Below are positions 5,981-13,227 of a stretch of 13,227 bases of DNA, piece by piece. Each line of letters starts with the position of its first letter. Position 1 is the stretch's first letter. The stretch spans positions 1 through 13,227 of the forward strand of contig JAZNIR010000086.1 in NCBI GenBank assembly GCA_045577595.1, written 5' to 3'. The stretch comes from Scatosoma sp045577595 (GTDB lineage: Bacteria > Bacillota > Clostridia > Christensenellales > Borkfalkiaceae). The position numbers were made by a program, and so were the translations under genes. The notes beneath the pieces were generated by a model. That model searched no databases and was not told where the DNA came from. It saw only the letters and a program-made list of their open reading frames with translations.

Positions 5981-7619
5981 ATAACACTTCAATCGCTTTG
6001 TCCAATCGGGCAAGCGTTCTTTCCTTGCCTAATATTTGCATAATCGTCCATAAATCGGGGGTATTTGCAAGCCCCGTCGTCGCGATTCGGAGCATTTCCG
6101 CTACGTCCGAAACGTTGCCCGCAAAGGCGGTTGGATTGGCTTTATACGCTTTCATATCGGTTGCAAAGCCGTTTTCTCCCGCCACGATTTTCACCTTTTC
6201 AAACCAAGCTTGGCAATCGTCGGCGTAGTCGTACACGCTCTTGAACCCGCTTAAAATCTTTTTAACGAGCGAGCCGTCGAAACGGTATTCGTAATTGGGC
6301 GCAAACGTATCGTCGAAGAAATACGAAATCATCTCCACCGCTTGTTTCGCGCAAATAAAATCCTTTCTGCGTTTCTTTCCGCCAACGCCCATACAAAGCG
6401 CCAACACCTTACAAGCGTATTCTTTATCCACAAAATAATTCTTCTCTGCGTCCGTGCCGAATTCGTCCGCCCAAGATTTGAAAAATTCGTACGCTTCTTC
6501 TTCCGAAAGTTTGGAAATAAACGTTTTGGATATGTCGTTGAGCTTTAAAATATCGAACAGCGCACCGCTTTTGCCCATTTTTCCAATCGAATATTTAAAT
6601 TCTTCCAAATTACTTTCGGGGAATTTCAACATCCATTCTTCGAAATTCGAATTGAGCAACGTCATCATATACGTACGCACCGCCGTCGGGTGATAACCTT
6701 GTTCGCGATAGAAGGTAAGCGACGCTTCGGGGTCTTTCCGCTTGGAGAGTTTACGACGGGTTTCTCCGTCGATTTTTTGAATGGAACAGTTGTGCCCGTA
6801 CTTGGGCAATTGAAAACCCAGCACGTTAAAAAGTTCGATATGAATAGGGAGCGAAGAAAGCCATTCTTCCCCGCGAATTACAAGCGTGGTGCGCATAAAA
6901 TGGTCGTCAATCGCGTGCGCGAAATGGTAGGTGGGAATACCGTCCGATTTCAAAATAACCACGTCTTGATTGTTTTCCGTAACGGTTATATCCCCTTTCA
7001 CTTCATCGTGGAACGTGTGTTTTACGTTGACGTCCCCTTGCGATTTTAAGCGGATAACGTACGGTTTGCCCGCTTTTAAATTATCGTAAATTTCTTCTTC
7101 CGTCAAATAACGACATTTTGAAAATTCGCCGTAATATCCCGGCAACAGCTTGTTTTCCGTTTGGTATTCCCGCGTTTTTTCCAAGTCTTCTTCGGTGCAA
7201 AAACAAGGATACGCAAGCCCGCGTTTGATAAGCTCTTTTGCGTACGCGTGGTAAATTTCCGCGCGTTGGCGTTGATAATACGGTCCGTATTCCCCGCAAA
7301 GGTCCGCGCCTTCGTCGAATTGTACGCCGAAATATTTGAGCGACGTGTGAATGACGTCCACCGCGCCTTCCACTTTCCGTTTTTCGTCCGTATCTTCAAT
7401 GCGCAAATAGAACACGCCACCGCTTTGGTGCGCAATCCGTTCGTTAGCGAGCGCCACGTATAAATTGCCCAAGTGCATAAAGCCCGTGGGACTGGGCGCA
7501 AGACGGGTTACTTGCGCGCCCTTTTCCAATGCGCGCAACGGATACTTTTCTTCGTAGTAGTTAAGCGGTTTCACGTTTTCGTCGGGAATGAGCGCGTCCG
7601 CCAATTTGTTTAAATCCAT
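5979..7619 (-). CDS. gltX: Glutamyl-tRNA synthetase
   Basis: This class I aminoacyl-tRNA synthetase charges tRNA-Glu (and tRNA-Gln where an amidotransferase is used) with glutamate. The 546-residue protein has the class I signature PSPTGFMHLGN at 42-52 (HIGH-type) and KLSKR at 290-294 (KMSKS-type). It also has YLRIEDTD at 71-78 and the GEEWLSSLPIH segment at about 250-260. It is longer than the usual 470-490 residues. The first 37 residues before VTRLAPSPTG form an N-terminal extension seen in a clostridial GluRS group, and the C-terminal anticodon-binding part is correspondingly divergent. AGAAGG lies about 8 bases before the ATG. The gene is 35 bases downstream of the panE-like gene and ends the minus-strand cluster at the palindromic terminator. 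A discriminating versus non-discriminating tRNA preference cannot be read from the sequence. Confidence 0.95.
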   Translation of the reverse strand: MDLNKLADALIPDENVKPLNYYEEKYPLRALEKGAQVTRLAPSPTGFMHLGNLYVALANERIAHQSGGVFYLRIEDTDEKRKVEGAVDVIHTSLKYFGVQFDEGADLCGEYGPYYQRQRAEIYHAYAKELIKRGLAYPCFCTEEDLEKTREYQTENKLLPGYYGEFSKCRYLTEEEIYDNLKAGKPYVIRLKSQGDVNVKHTFHDEVKGDITVTENNQDVVILKSDGIPTYHFAHAIDDHFMRTTLVIRGEEWLSSLPIHIELFNVLGFQLPKYGHNCSIQKIDGETRRKLSKRKDPEASLTFYREQGYHPTAVRTYMMTLLNSNFEEWMLKFPESNLEEFKYSIGKMGKSGALFDILKLNDISKTFISKLSEEEAYEFFKSWADEFGTDAEKNYFVDKEYACKVLALCMGVGGKKRRKDFICAKQAVEMISYFFDDTFAPNYEYRFDGSLVKKILSGFKSVYDYADDCQAWFEKVKIVAGENGFATDMKAYKANPTAFAGNVSDVAEMLRIATTGLANTPDLWTIMQILGKERTLARLDKAIEVL

Positions 7620-7654
7620 AATATTTACCTTCTTTTTTTATTTTTTTCTTTTAT

Positions 7655-8722
7655 TTACTCGAAAAAGTCGAGATTTTTGGGTGAAATTTCATACAGTCCG
7701 TTTTCAATGCCGTGTACGATTTCCACGATTTTATCGCAAAGTGGCGTGGGAATTTTATACGCTTTCCCCGCTTTGCAAACGACGCCGTTAACGAAGTCTA
7801 TCTCGCATTTTTTACCGTTTTCGATATCTTTGAGCATACCCGAATAAAGATTTTTATGCCGTTTCATTGCTATCGGCAACAAAAATTCCGCAAGTCGTTT
7901 TTGAAAAAATCCCCGTCCGCCAAGCATCTTTTCCATATCGTGTCCTTGCATTTTTTCCAGCGTAATCCCTTGCGCTTTTGCAACGTCCATACATTCTCGC
8001 AATACGCCGAGCGCAATTTTTTTCGATTTTCTTTTCTTCGCGATTTGCCCAAAGTTTTGCCCCGTTACCACCGACAGCCCCGAAAAAGCGCTGTTAATCG
8101 CAAGCTTGCTCCACCGTGCGCCCATTAAATTTTCCGCTTTTTGCGCAAAGCCTAAATTGTCCACCGCCTTGCCCGCGTACGATAAAATTTCCAATAAAAC
8201 GCTTGTATTTTCCGCCGTTTGCTTATCGTCCGTGAACGGCGCGATTTGCACGCGCATTGCCCGTTTTTCCGACGTAAGCGCCACCTTGCCCTCGCCGATA
8301 AACGTCGCCCCGTAAGACGCAACGCCACCGTACGTACGGTTTTTTCCAATCACTTCGGCAACCGAATATTCGGGCAAACCGTTTTGCGTCGTACAAACGA
8401 TAGAATTTTCGTGCAAATACGGCGTTAAAAATTGTAAAATCTCTTGATTTTGCCGTTGTTTCGTCATTAGAAACACCACGTCGTATTTGCCCGTCATTTG
8501 CATAGGCGTACACGCTTGCACCCGTTGCGTTATTTCCGTATTATCCGCTACGCAAACGAGCGTCGCTCCTTGCGTTTGCAAACCTTGCACGTGCCGTTCG
8601 TTGCGGGTAATGAGCGTTACGTTTTTCAATCCGCCTTTGGTAAGTAACGCGCCGAGCACCGTGCCCATTGCGCCCGCTCCGTACACGGCGATTTTTAAAT
8701 CGGTTACCTTTACAGTTCGCAT
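7655..8722 (-). CDS. panE: Ketopantoate reductase family protein (PanE/ApbA)
   Basis: The 355-residue protein has an N-terminal NADPH-binding motif GAGAMG at 15-20 and a second domain with the family Lys at 206 (SKLAINSAFSGLS). Near the C-terminus is DIENGKKCEID at 299-309, matching the family pattern of Asp, Gly and Glu before the ING helix. PanE reduces 2-dehydropantoate to pantoate for coenzyme A synthesis. Lys206 and Asn210 match E. coli Lys176 and Asn180. The Asn of the usual NPLTA segment is Ser214 here, so a different 2-oxo-acid substrate is possible. The protein is about 50 residues longer than E. coli PanE, partly through a Lys/Arg-rich stretch (229-235). The start overlaps the end of the upstream kinase gene by 13 bases with only a weak GA-rich ribosome-binding site, pointing to translational coupling. 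No other pan gene is nearby. Confidence 0.8.
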   Translation of the reverse strand: MRTVKVTDLKIAVYGAGAMGTVLGALLTKGGLKNVTLITRNERHVQGLQTQGATLVCVADNTEITQRVQACTPMQMTGKYDVVFLMTKQRQNQEILQFLTPYLHENSIVCTTQNGLPEYSVAEVIGKNRTYGGVASYGATFIGEGKVALTSEKRAMRVQIAPFTDDKQTAENTSVLLEILSYAGKAVDNLGFAQKAENLMGARWSKLAINSAFSGLSVVTGQNFGQIAKKRKSKKIALGVLRECMDVAKAQGITLEKMQGHDMEKMLGGRGFFQKRLAEFLLPIAMKRHKNLYSGMLKDIENGKKCEIDFVNGVVCKAGKAYKIPTPLCDKIVEIVHGIENGLYEISPKNLDFFE

Positions 8723-9228
8723 ACGATTCTCTCTCTTATCTTTTCCGCGTTTTCTTCTATGGACGAACCGTCGAGTTCGACGATATAATCCGCTTGGCTT
8801 TCGTATAGCGGTTCGCGTTCTTTATATAAATCGAGCAAGGAAAATCCGTCTTTTAACACCACGCCCCGCGTATGTAAATCGCCCAAACGGCGCGCCACTT
8901 CTTCGTACGGTATTTTCAAATATACGACGACGCCGTTTTCTTTAAGCTTTTTAATCGCGTCCGTGCGGTAAATGGCGCTCCCGCCCGTCGAGATTACGCA
9001 ACGGCTGGCGCAAATAGCCCCGTTTACTTTCGCTTCCACTTCCAAAAAACCGTCGTTGCCGAGCTCGTCGATTAAGTCGGGTAACAGTTTCCCTTCGCGC
9101 GCCACGATAACGCTGTCGCTGTCGATATATCCGTAGCCGATTTTTTTGGCAAGCACGATTCCAAGCGTACTTTTCCCCGAGCCGGGCATACCCACCAAAA
9201 CGATATTTTTCATACCCTTCCCGCTCAT
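8710..9228 (-). CDS. aroK: Shikimate-kinase-like P-loop kinase
   Basis: The 172-residue protein has the length and fold signatures of shikimate kinase, which phosphorylates shikimate in the aromatic amino acid pathway. It has a Walker A GMPGSGKST at 13-21, the DSD at 36-38, the lid segment around 120-135, and REPLYE at 138-143 with its conserved Arg. Two substrate-site features differ from classical AroK. The FRxxE motif reads FLEVE at 61-65, losing the shikimate-binding Arg, and the GGG loop reads TGGSA at 81-85. A similar variant, as I recall it, is common in Clostridia and is annotated as shikimate kinase, but its substrate may differ. The ATG at 9228 has GAAGGA 8 bases upstream and overlaps the hemW stop by 4 bases. 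An internal ATG at 9213 has no usable ribosome-binding site. No other aro genes are adjacent. Confidence 0.72.
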   Translation of the reverse strand: MSGKGMKNIVLVGMPGSGKSTLGIVLAKKIGYGYIDSDSVIVAREGKLLPDLIDELGNDGFLEVEAKVNGAICASRCVISTGGSAIYRTDAIKKLKENGVVVYLKIPYEEVARRLGDLHTRGVVLKDGFSLLDLYKEREPLYESQADYIVELDGSSIEENAEKIRERIVCEL

Positions 9229-10367
9229 TTTTCCGTTCCTTCTTCCGCACCGCGCGGTTCTTCCATAAAGGGCATCAGCACGGCGTTTTGTACGTATAAA
9301 TATTCGTCTTTAATCTTAATATTATCCCCTTTGAGTTCCAAATACGACACAGACTTTTTCAATGCGATAGGGAAATCTTCGGCAAGCGTCGTACCGAACG
9401 TTTCTTTGTATTCTTTCATAGAAACGCCCTTATCCGTACGGAGCGCAAGCATAATAAATTCGAATTTCGCGTCGTTTATCCCCACTTCTTCGGCGGTTAC
9501 CGCAGGATAAAATCCCGAAACGACGCATTTCATATATTCGTCCATATCAAAGGTGTTGGTAAAGCGTTTTCCGCGCATAAACGAGCTTGCAGAAATGCCG
9601 AATCCGATATATTCTCCGCGTTTCCAATAATTTAAATTGTGCCTGCTTTCAAAGCCTTTCTTGGCAAAATTGGAAATTTCGTAGCGTTTATATCCCTTTT
9701 CTTCCAATAATTTTCTGCCGTATTCGTACATATCCGCCACTTCGTCCGAATCGGGCAATTCGCCGTTTAAATAATCGGTGTAAATCGGCGTGCCGTCTTC
9801 CACCGTAAGCGCGTACATAGAAATATGTTTCGAACCGCACGACTCGGCAAGTTCTATCGTTTTGCGAATATCTTCTTTCGTTTGGTTTTTCAATCCGAGC
9901 ATAACGTCCGTACTGAAATTTTGCCCTTTTAAAAGCTTGGTGGCAAACACGTAATCGCGCGCGCTGTGAATACGGTTTAAATCGGCGAGTTGTTCGTCGA
10001 TTGCCGTTTGCAAACCGATGGAAAAACGGTTTATGCCCGCTTGTAAATACGTTTTTACTTTCGCTTCGCCAATCGTTCCGGGATTGAGCTCCAACGTAAT
10101 TTCCGCGTTTTTCGTCAGTTTAAAACATTCTCTAATACGGTTCATTGCTCCTAAAATAAGTTTCGGCGGAATATACGAAGGCGTACCGCCCCCAAAATAC
10201 ACCGTATCGAACGTGTAATCTTTGAGTTCTTCCCCGCGCATTTTCATTTCTTTATACACGCAAGCCATATATGCTTCCGCATATTCCACTTTATCGGGAA
10301 AAGAAGTGAAATCGCAATAAGAACATTTATGTCTGCAAAAAGGTATGTGTACGTAAATTCCAGCCAT
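9225..10367 (-). CDS. hemW: Radical SAM heme chaperone HemW
   Basis: The protein is 380 residues from the ATG at 10367. The radical SAM cluster motif is Cys11, Cys15 and Cys18 followed by Asp-Phe, lacking the fourth Cys seen in true coproporphyrinogen dehydrogenase HemN. FGGGTPS at 58-64 and the HemW-type HNLNYW at 243-248 support the assignment. HemW binds heme and is thought to insert it into target proteins; it is often misannotated as oxygen-independent coproporphyrinogen oxidase. The start is chosen because the conserved IYVHIPF sequence begins right after it and AAGGGG lies 7 bases upstream. The frame stays open further upstream, but that part overlaps the end of lepA. It follows lepA by 13 bases, the usual lepA-hemW pairing in Bacillota, and its stop overlaps the next gene by 4 bases. 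Confidence 0.94.
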   Translation of the reverse strand: MAGIYVHIPFCRHKCSYCDFTSFPDKVEYAEAYMACVYKEMKMRGEELKDYTFDTVYFGGGTPSYIPPKLILGAMNRIRECFKLTKNAEITLELNPGTIGEAKVKTYLQAGINRFSIGLQTAIDEQLADLNRIHSARDYVFATKLLKGQNFSTDVMLGLKNQTKEDIRKTIELAESCGSKHISMYALTVEDGTPIYTDYLNGELPDSDEVADMYEYGRKLLEEKGYKRYEISNFAKKGFESRHNLNYWKRGEYIGFGISASSFMRGKRFTNTFDMDEYMKCVVSGFYPAVTAEEVGINDAKFEFIMLALRTDKGVSMKEYKETFGTTLAEDFPIALKKSVSYLELKGDNIKIKDEYLYVQNAVLMPFMEEPRGAEEGTEK

Positions 10368-10380
10368 AGTATCGCCCCTT

Positions 10381-12189
10381 TTATTCTTTATTCGTTTTGA
10401 GTATTTCCATAAATACTTCGCTGGGCACTTCCACCGAGCCCATTTTACGCATTCTCTTCTTCCCTTCTTTTTGCTTTTCAAGAAGTTTTCTCTTTCGCGT
10501 AATATCCCCGCCGTAGCACTTCGCCAAGACGTCTTTTCGCACCGCTTTCACCGTTTCACGAGCGATAATTTTACCGCCTACCGCCGCTTGTACGGGTATT
10601 TCGAAAAGTTGACGGGGAATGGCGTCTTTCAAGTTTTCGCAAAGCGTTCTGCCCCGTTCGTACGCCCGTTCGTCGAATACAATCGTAGAAAGTGCGTCGC
10701 AAATTTCCCCGTTGAGCAAAATATCCAACCGTACGAGTTTAGAGCGTTGATAGCCCGCTAACTCGTAATCGAAACTTGCATACCCTTTCGTGCGCGATTT
10801 CAAGCCGTCGAAAAAGTCGTACACGATTTCGTTTAACGGCAACGTGTATTCCAATTTTACCCGCCGTTCGTCCAAATAGGTCATATTTTTAAACACGCCA
10901 CGCTTTTCTTTGCACAAATCCATAATCGCGCCCATATAATCGGGGGGCGTGTACACTTCCGCCTTTACGATAGGTTCTTCCATATATTCGATATCCGACG
11001 GTTCGGGCAAGTGAGACGGGTTGTCCACGAAAAATTCCGTGCCGTCCGTTTTATGCACCAAATAACTTACGCTGGGCGCAGTGGTGATAATGTCTAAATT
11101 AAATTCGCGTTCGATGCGTTCTTGTATGATTTCCATATGCAACAAGCCTAAAAATCCGCAGCGGAAACCAAAGCCGAGCGCCACCGAATTATCCGGCTCG
11201 AATATGAGCGACGCGTCGTTGAGTTGCAATTTCAATATCGCTTCTTTTAAATCGTTAAACTTGCTCCCGTCCAGCGGATAAATCCCGCAAAACACGACGG
11301 GTTGTACCTTTTTATAACCAGGGAGCGGTTCGCTTGCGGGTTTTATCGCGCTCGTTACCGTATCGCCGACAGCGACGTCTTGAATGGATTTAATCGACGC
11401 GGCGATATACCCTACTTCCCCCGCGCAAAGCTTTTCTTTGGTAAAAAGATTGGGGGCAAACGCGCCTACTTCCGTTACGTCGTACACGGTGGGCGATAAA
11501 AACGTTTTGATTTTATCCCCTACTTTCACCGTGCCGTCTTTGATGCGGACGAACAAAATAACCCCTTTGTAATTGTCGTAATAACTGTCGAAAATAAGCG
11601 CTTTTAACGGCTTTTCCGTATCGCCGTCGGGCGAAGGGAAATATTGCGTAATCGCTTCTAATAAATCTTCTATATTCGTGCCTTCTTTCGCCGATACGCA
11701 AGGTACGCCCGACGCGTCCAACCCGATTACGTCTTCGATTTCTTGTTTTACTTCGTCTATCCGCGCACTGGGAAGGTCGATTTTGTTGATAACGGGCAAA
11801 ATCTCCAAATTGTTTTCAATCGCCAAATACACGTTGGCAAGCGTTTGCGCTTCTACCCCTTGCGTAGCGTCCACGACGAGTATCGCCCCTTCGCACGCGG
11901 CAAGCGAACGGCTTACTTCGTACGTAAAGTCGACGTGTCCCGGCGTGTCGATTAAATTAAACTCGTATTCTTGCCCGTCTTTCGCCGTATAGTACATACG
12001 CACGGGCGTGAGCTTGATCGTGATCCCGCGTTCCCGTTCTATATCCATGCTATCAAGCAGTTGTTCTTCCATATCCCTTTGGGAAACTTGCCCCGTGCGT
12101 TCCATGAGCCTGTCCGCAAGCGTACTTTTTCCGTGGTCGATATGCGCAATAATGCAGAAATTTCTTAAAAGCTGATTAGGTTTTGCCAT
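10381..12189 (-). CDS. lepA: Elongation factor 4 (LepA), ribosome-associated GTPase
   Basis: The 602-residue protein matches the full family length. GTPase motifs are AHIDHGKST at 15-23 (G1), RGITIK at 54-59 (switch I), DTPGH at 81-85 with the catalytic His (G3), and NKID at 135-138 (G4). The C-terminal end carries the LepA-specific basic tail (ITRKRKLLEKQKEGKKRMR, then GSVEVPSEVF). LepA acts on the ribosome during elongation or initiation-complex assembly, mainly under stress. AAGGA lies 7 bases before the ATG. The gene starts only 9 bases after the lysR stop, so its ribosome-binding site overlaps that stop, and it is followed closely by hemW. The first 58 codons or so share the GATC- and CATG-containing composition of lysR, while the rest of the gene has no GATC at all, although the protein shows no break. 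Confidence 0.97.
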   Translation of the reverse strand: MAKPNQLLRNFCIIAHIDHGKSTLADRLMERTGQVSQRDMEEQLLDSMDIERERGITIKLTPVRMYYTAKDGQEYEFNLIDTPGHVDFTYEVSRSLAACEGAILVVDATQGVEAQTLANVYLAIENNLEILPVINKIDLPSARIDEVKQEIEDVIGLDASGVPCVSAKEGTNIEDLLEAITQYFPSPDGDTEKPLKALIFDSYYDNYKGVILFVRIKDGTVKVGDKIKTFLSPTVYDVTEVGAFAPNLFTKEKLCAGEVGYIAASIKSIQDVAVGDTVTSAIKPASEPLPGYKKVQPVVFCGIYPLDGSKFNDLKEAILKLQLNDASLIFEPDNSVALGFGFRCGFLGLLHMEIIQERIEREFNLDIITTAPSVSYLVHKTDGTEFFVDNPSHLPEPSDIEYMEEPIVKAEVYTPPDYMGAIMDLCKEKRGVFKNMTYLDERRVKLEYTLPLNEIVYDFFDGLKSRTKGYASFDYELAGYQRSKLVRLDILLNGEICDALSTIVFDERAYERGRTLCENLKDAIPRQLFEIPVQAAVGGKIIARETVKAVRKDVLAKCYGGDITRKRKLLEKQKEGKKRMRKMGSVEVPSEVFMEILKTNKE

Positions 12190-12198
12190 AACGTTTCC

Positions 12199-13083
12199 TT
12201 ATTGAAAGTCTTCGATAAAAGAGTGTAACGCGTAAGAGATCGGCGCGTTTTTGGGAAGCAACATACCCACCGAGCGTACGGGCAAGGTAGGATCGGTCTT
12301 AATTTCAAAAAGCGAACCGTTTTGAAGCTGGCTTGCGGCGTATTCTCTTGGAATTACGCCCACACCCATACCGCGAAGAACGAGCCGTTTCATAAGATCC
12401 CAGCTTCCCACTTCGATCGACGGTTGCAGTTCTACGCCGAGCGAAGATAAAAAGCTCTCTATCGAACGCCTTGCCACCGTATTTTGATCCATTAGGATCA
12501 ACGGATAATTTTTCAGGTCCGTTAAAGAAACGGGGTTTTCGGCAAGCTCTTTATATTTTTCGCCCACGACGAACACGTCGTATAAACGCATACAATTTCC
12601 GTATAATTTAAGATCGGGATCGGGAGAAATAGGCAAATTGACGAACGCCACGTCGCATTTATCTGCTTTGAGCTTTTCGATCGTATCGGGCGTAAAATCA
12701 GCCGTGAGCTCGAATTTAACAGCAGGAAAACGCTCGTGAAATTCCACAATCTTATCGGCAAGGAAATATTCAAAAATAGTATCGCTCGCGCCAATTCGGA
12801 TAACGCCCGTCGCCGAATTTTTCATCTCTTCAATGCGGTTTTCCGCTTCGTTTAAAAGAGAAAGCGCGCGTTCCACTTCGTTAAAAATCACCTTCCCGCC
12901 CTGCGCCGATAACGTCATACCCCGATGCGTACGGGTAAACAGCGAAACGCCGAGCTGGGTTTCGAGCTGTTTGATCGAACGGGAAACAGCAGGTTGGGAA
13001 ATATACAATTCTTCCGCCGCCCTTGTCAAACTCCCGCTTTTTGCTACCGTGTAAAACACTCTGTATAAATCTAAATTTACCAT
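12199..13083 (-). CDS. LysR-family transcriptional regulator
   Basis: The 294-residue protein has the LysR winged helix-turn-helix at the N-terminus (GSLTRAAEELYISQPAVSRSI at about 17-37, then LGVSLFTR) and an effector-binding domain from about residue 93 to the end. In that domain VIRIGASDTIFEYFL opens the first subdomain and RLVLRGMGVGVIPRE lies in the second. The inducer is unknown. LysR genes usually stand divergent from their target, but this one is embedded in a co-directional translation-gene cluster, 4 bases after mnmE and 9 bases before lepA. It therefore has no room for its own conventional promoter and may be read from the mnmE transcript. A GGGGA just upstream of the ATG, inside the mnmE end, can serve as ribosome-binding site. 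Ten GATC sites fall in this gene, against none in the 12 kb to its left, a sign of different ancestry. Confidence 0.94.
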   Translation of the reverse strand: MVNLDLYRVFYTVAKSGSLTRAAEELYISQPAVSRSIKQLETQLGVSLFTRTHRGMTLSAQGGKVIFNEVERALSLLNEAENRIEEMKNSATGVIRIGASDTIFEYFLADKIVEFHERFPAVKFELTADFTPDTIEKLKADKCDVAFVNLPISPDPDLKLYGNCMRLYDVFVVGEKYKELAENPVSLTDLKNYPLILMDQNTVARRSIESFLSSLGVELQPSIEVGSWDLMKRLVLRGMGVGVIPREYAASQLQNGSLFEIKTDPTLPVRSVGMLLPKNAPISYALHSFIEDFQ

Positions 13084-13087
13084 ATTC

Positions 13088-13227
13088 TCATTTCCCCACG
13101 CAAAATTTTGAAAAAATTTCCCCTATAATCGTTTCCGTTGCCGTTTCGCCCGTAATCTCACCGAGTACGTCCCACGTTTCCTTAACGCTAAGCGCAACGA
13201 TTTCCAGCGGTTCAAGTCGGATCGTAG
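13088..13227 (-). CDS. mnmE: tRNA modification GTPase MnmE, C-terminal end (partial)
   Basis: The frame entering from the right edge ends with TGA at 13090-13088 and encodes about 46 residues. It includes ALSVKETWDVLGEITGE and ends in IFSKFCVGK, the C-terminal signature of MnmE (TrmE), whose Cys lies in the C(I/V)GK tail. MnmE works with MnmG to install the 5-carboxymethylaminomethyl group (or related groups) on wobble uridine in certain tRNAs. The GTPase domain is outside the window. The lysR start follows after 4 bases, so mnmE is the most upstream visible member of the minus-strand cluster. Confidence 0.92.
   Translation of the reverse strand, partial: TIRLEPLEIVALSVKETWDVLGEITGETATETIIGEIFSKFCVGK

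Noticed and set aside
8689..8702. Hairpin CGATTT-TT-AAATCG inside the panE-like gene
   Set aside because: It is short, AT-rich, lies within coding sequence near the start and has no T run, so it is probably coincidental.
10368..10481. N-terminal extension of HemW by 38 residues
   Set aside because: The extension overlaps the end of lepA, has a random basic composition, and the conserved family start with its own ribosome-binding site is at 10367.

Overview
The window is a stretch of ordinary bacterial chromosome, most likely from a Bacillota (Clostridia-like, probably gut-type) organism of moderate GC. Pointers are strong Shine-Dalgarno sequences, the long aspartate-semialdehyde dehydrogenase type, a glutamyl-tRNA synthetase with the N-terminal extension I associate with clostridial enzymes, the lepA-hemW gene pair, and standard stop codon use. 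I see no tRNA, rRNA, CRISPR array, transposase, phage gene or attachment site. No gap between genes is longer than about 190 bases.

Left block (1-1867, + strand): the 3' end of asd, then dapA and dapB. These three encode consecutive steps from aspartyl phosphate to tetrahydrodipicolinate (lysine and diaminopimelate synthesis) and look like one transcription unit. Two hairpins at 1880-1972 separate it from the convergent block that follows.

Second block (2005-5918): a small regulated catabolic-looking locus. A minus-strand operon encodes a split transketolase (N-terminal TPP-binding subunit, then C-terminal subunit, with a 4-base overlap) followed by a zinc-type medium-chain dehydrogenase. 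Divergent from it is an AraC-family regulator. The 189-base divergent region holds two near-consensus sigma-70-type promoters and a set of repeated AATTTTAC boxes, so the regulator probably controls the operon and perhaps itself. No transporter, kinase or isomerase lies in the window, so the substrate cannot be named. The regulator's promoter is placed so that its mRNA would be leaderless.

Third block (5979 to the right edge, all minus strand): mnmE (partial), a LysR-family regulator, lepA, hemW, a shikimate-kinase-like gene, a panE-like gene and gltX, in transcription order. The spacings run from overlaps to about 35 bases, with no visible internal terminator. It mixes translation genes (tRNA modification, EF4, GluRS) with metabolic enzymes and one regulator.

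The most unusual signal is compositional. By eye, GATC is absent from the first 12,015 bases, then occurs 13 times in the last 1.2 kb (5' end of lepA, lysR, end of mnmE). CATG is also nearly absent from the first 12 kb. This suggests long-term restriction-site avoidance, interrupted by a recently imported segment or by an assembly join near base 12,000.
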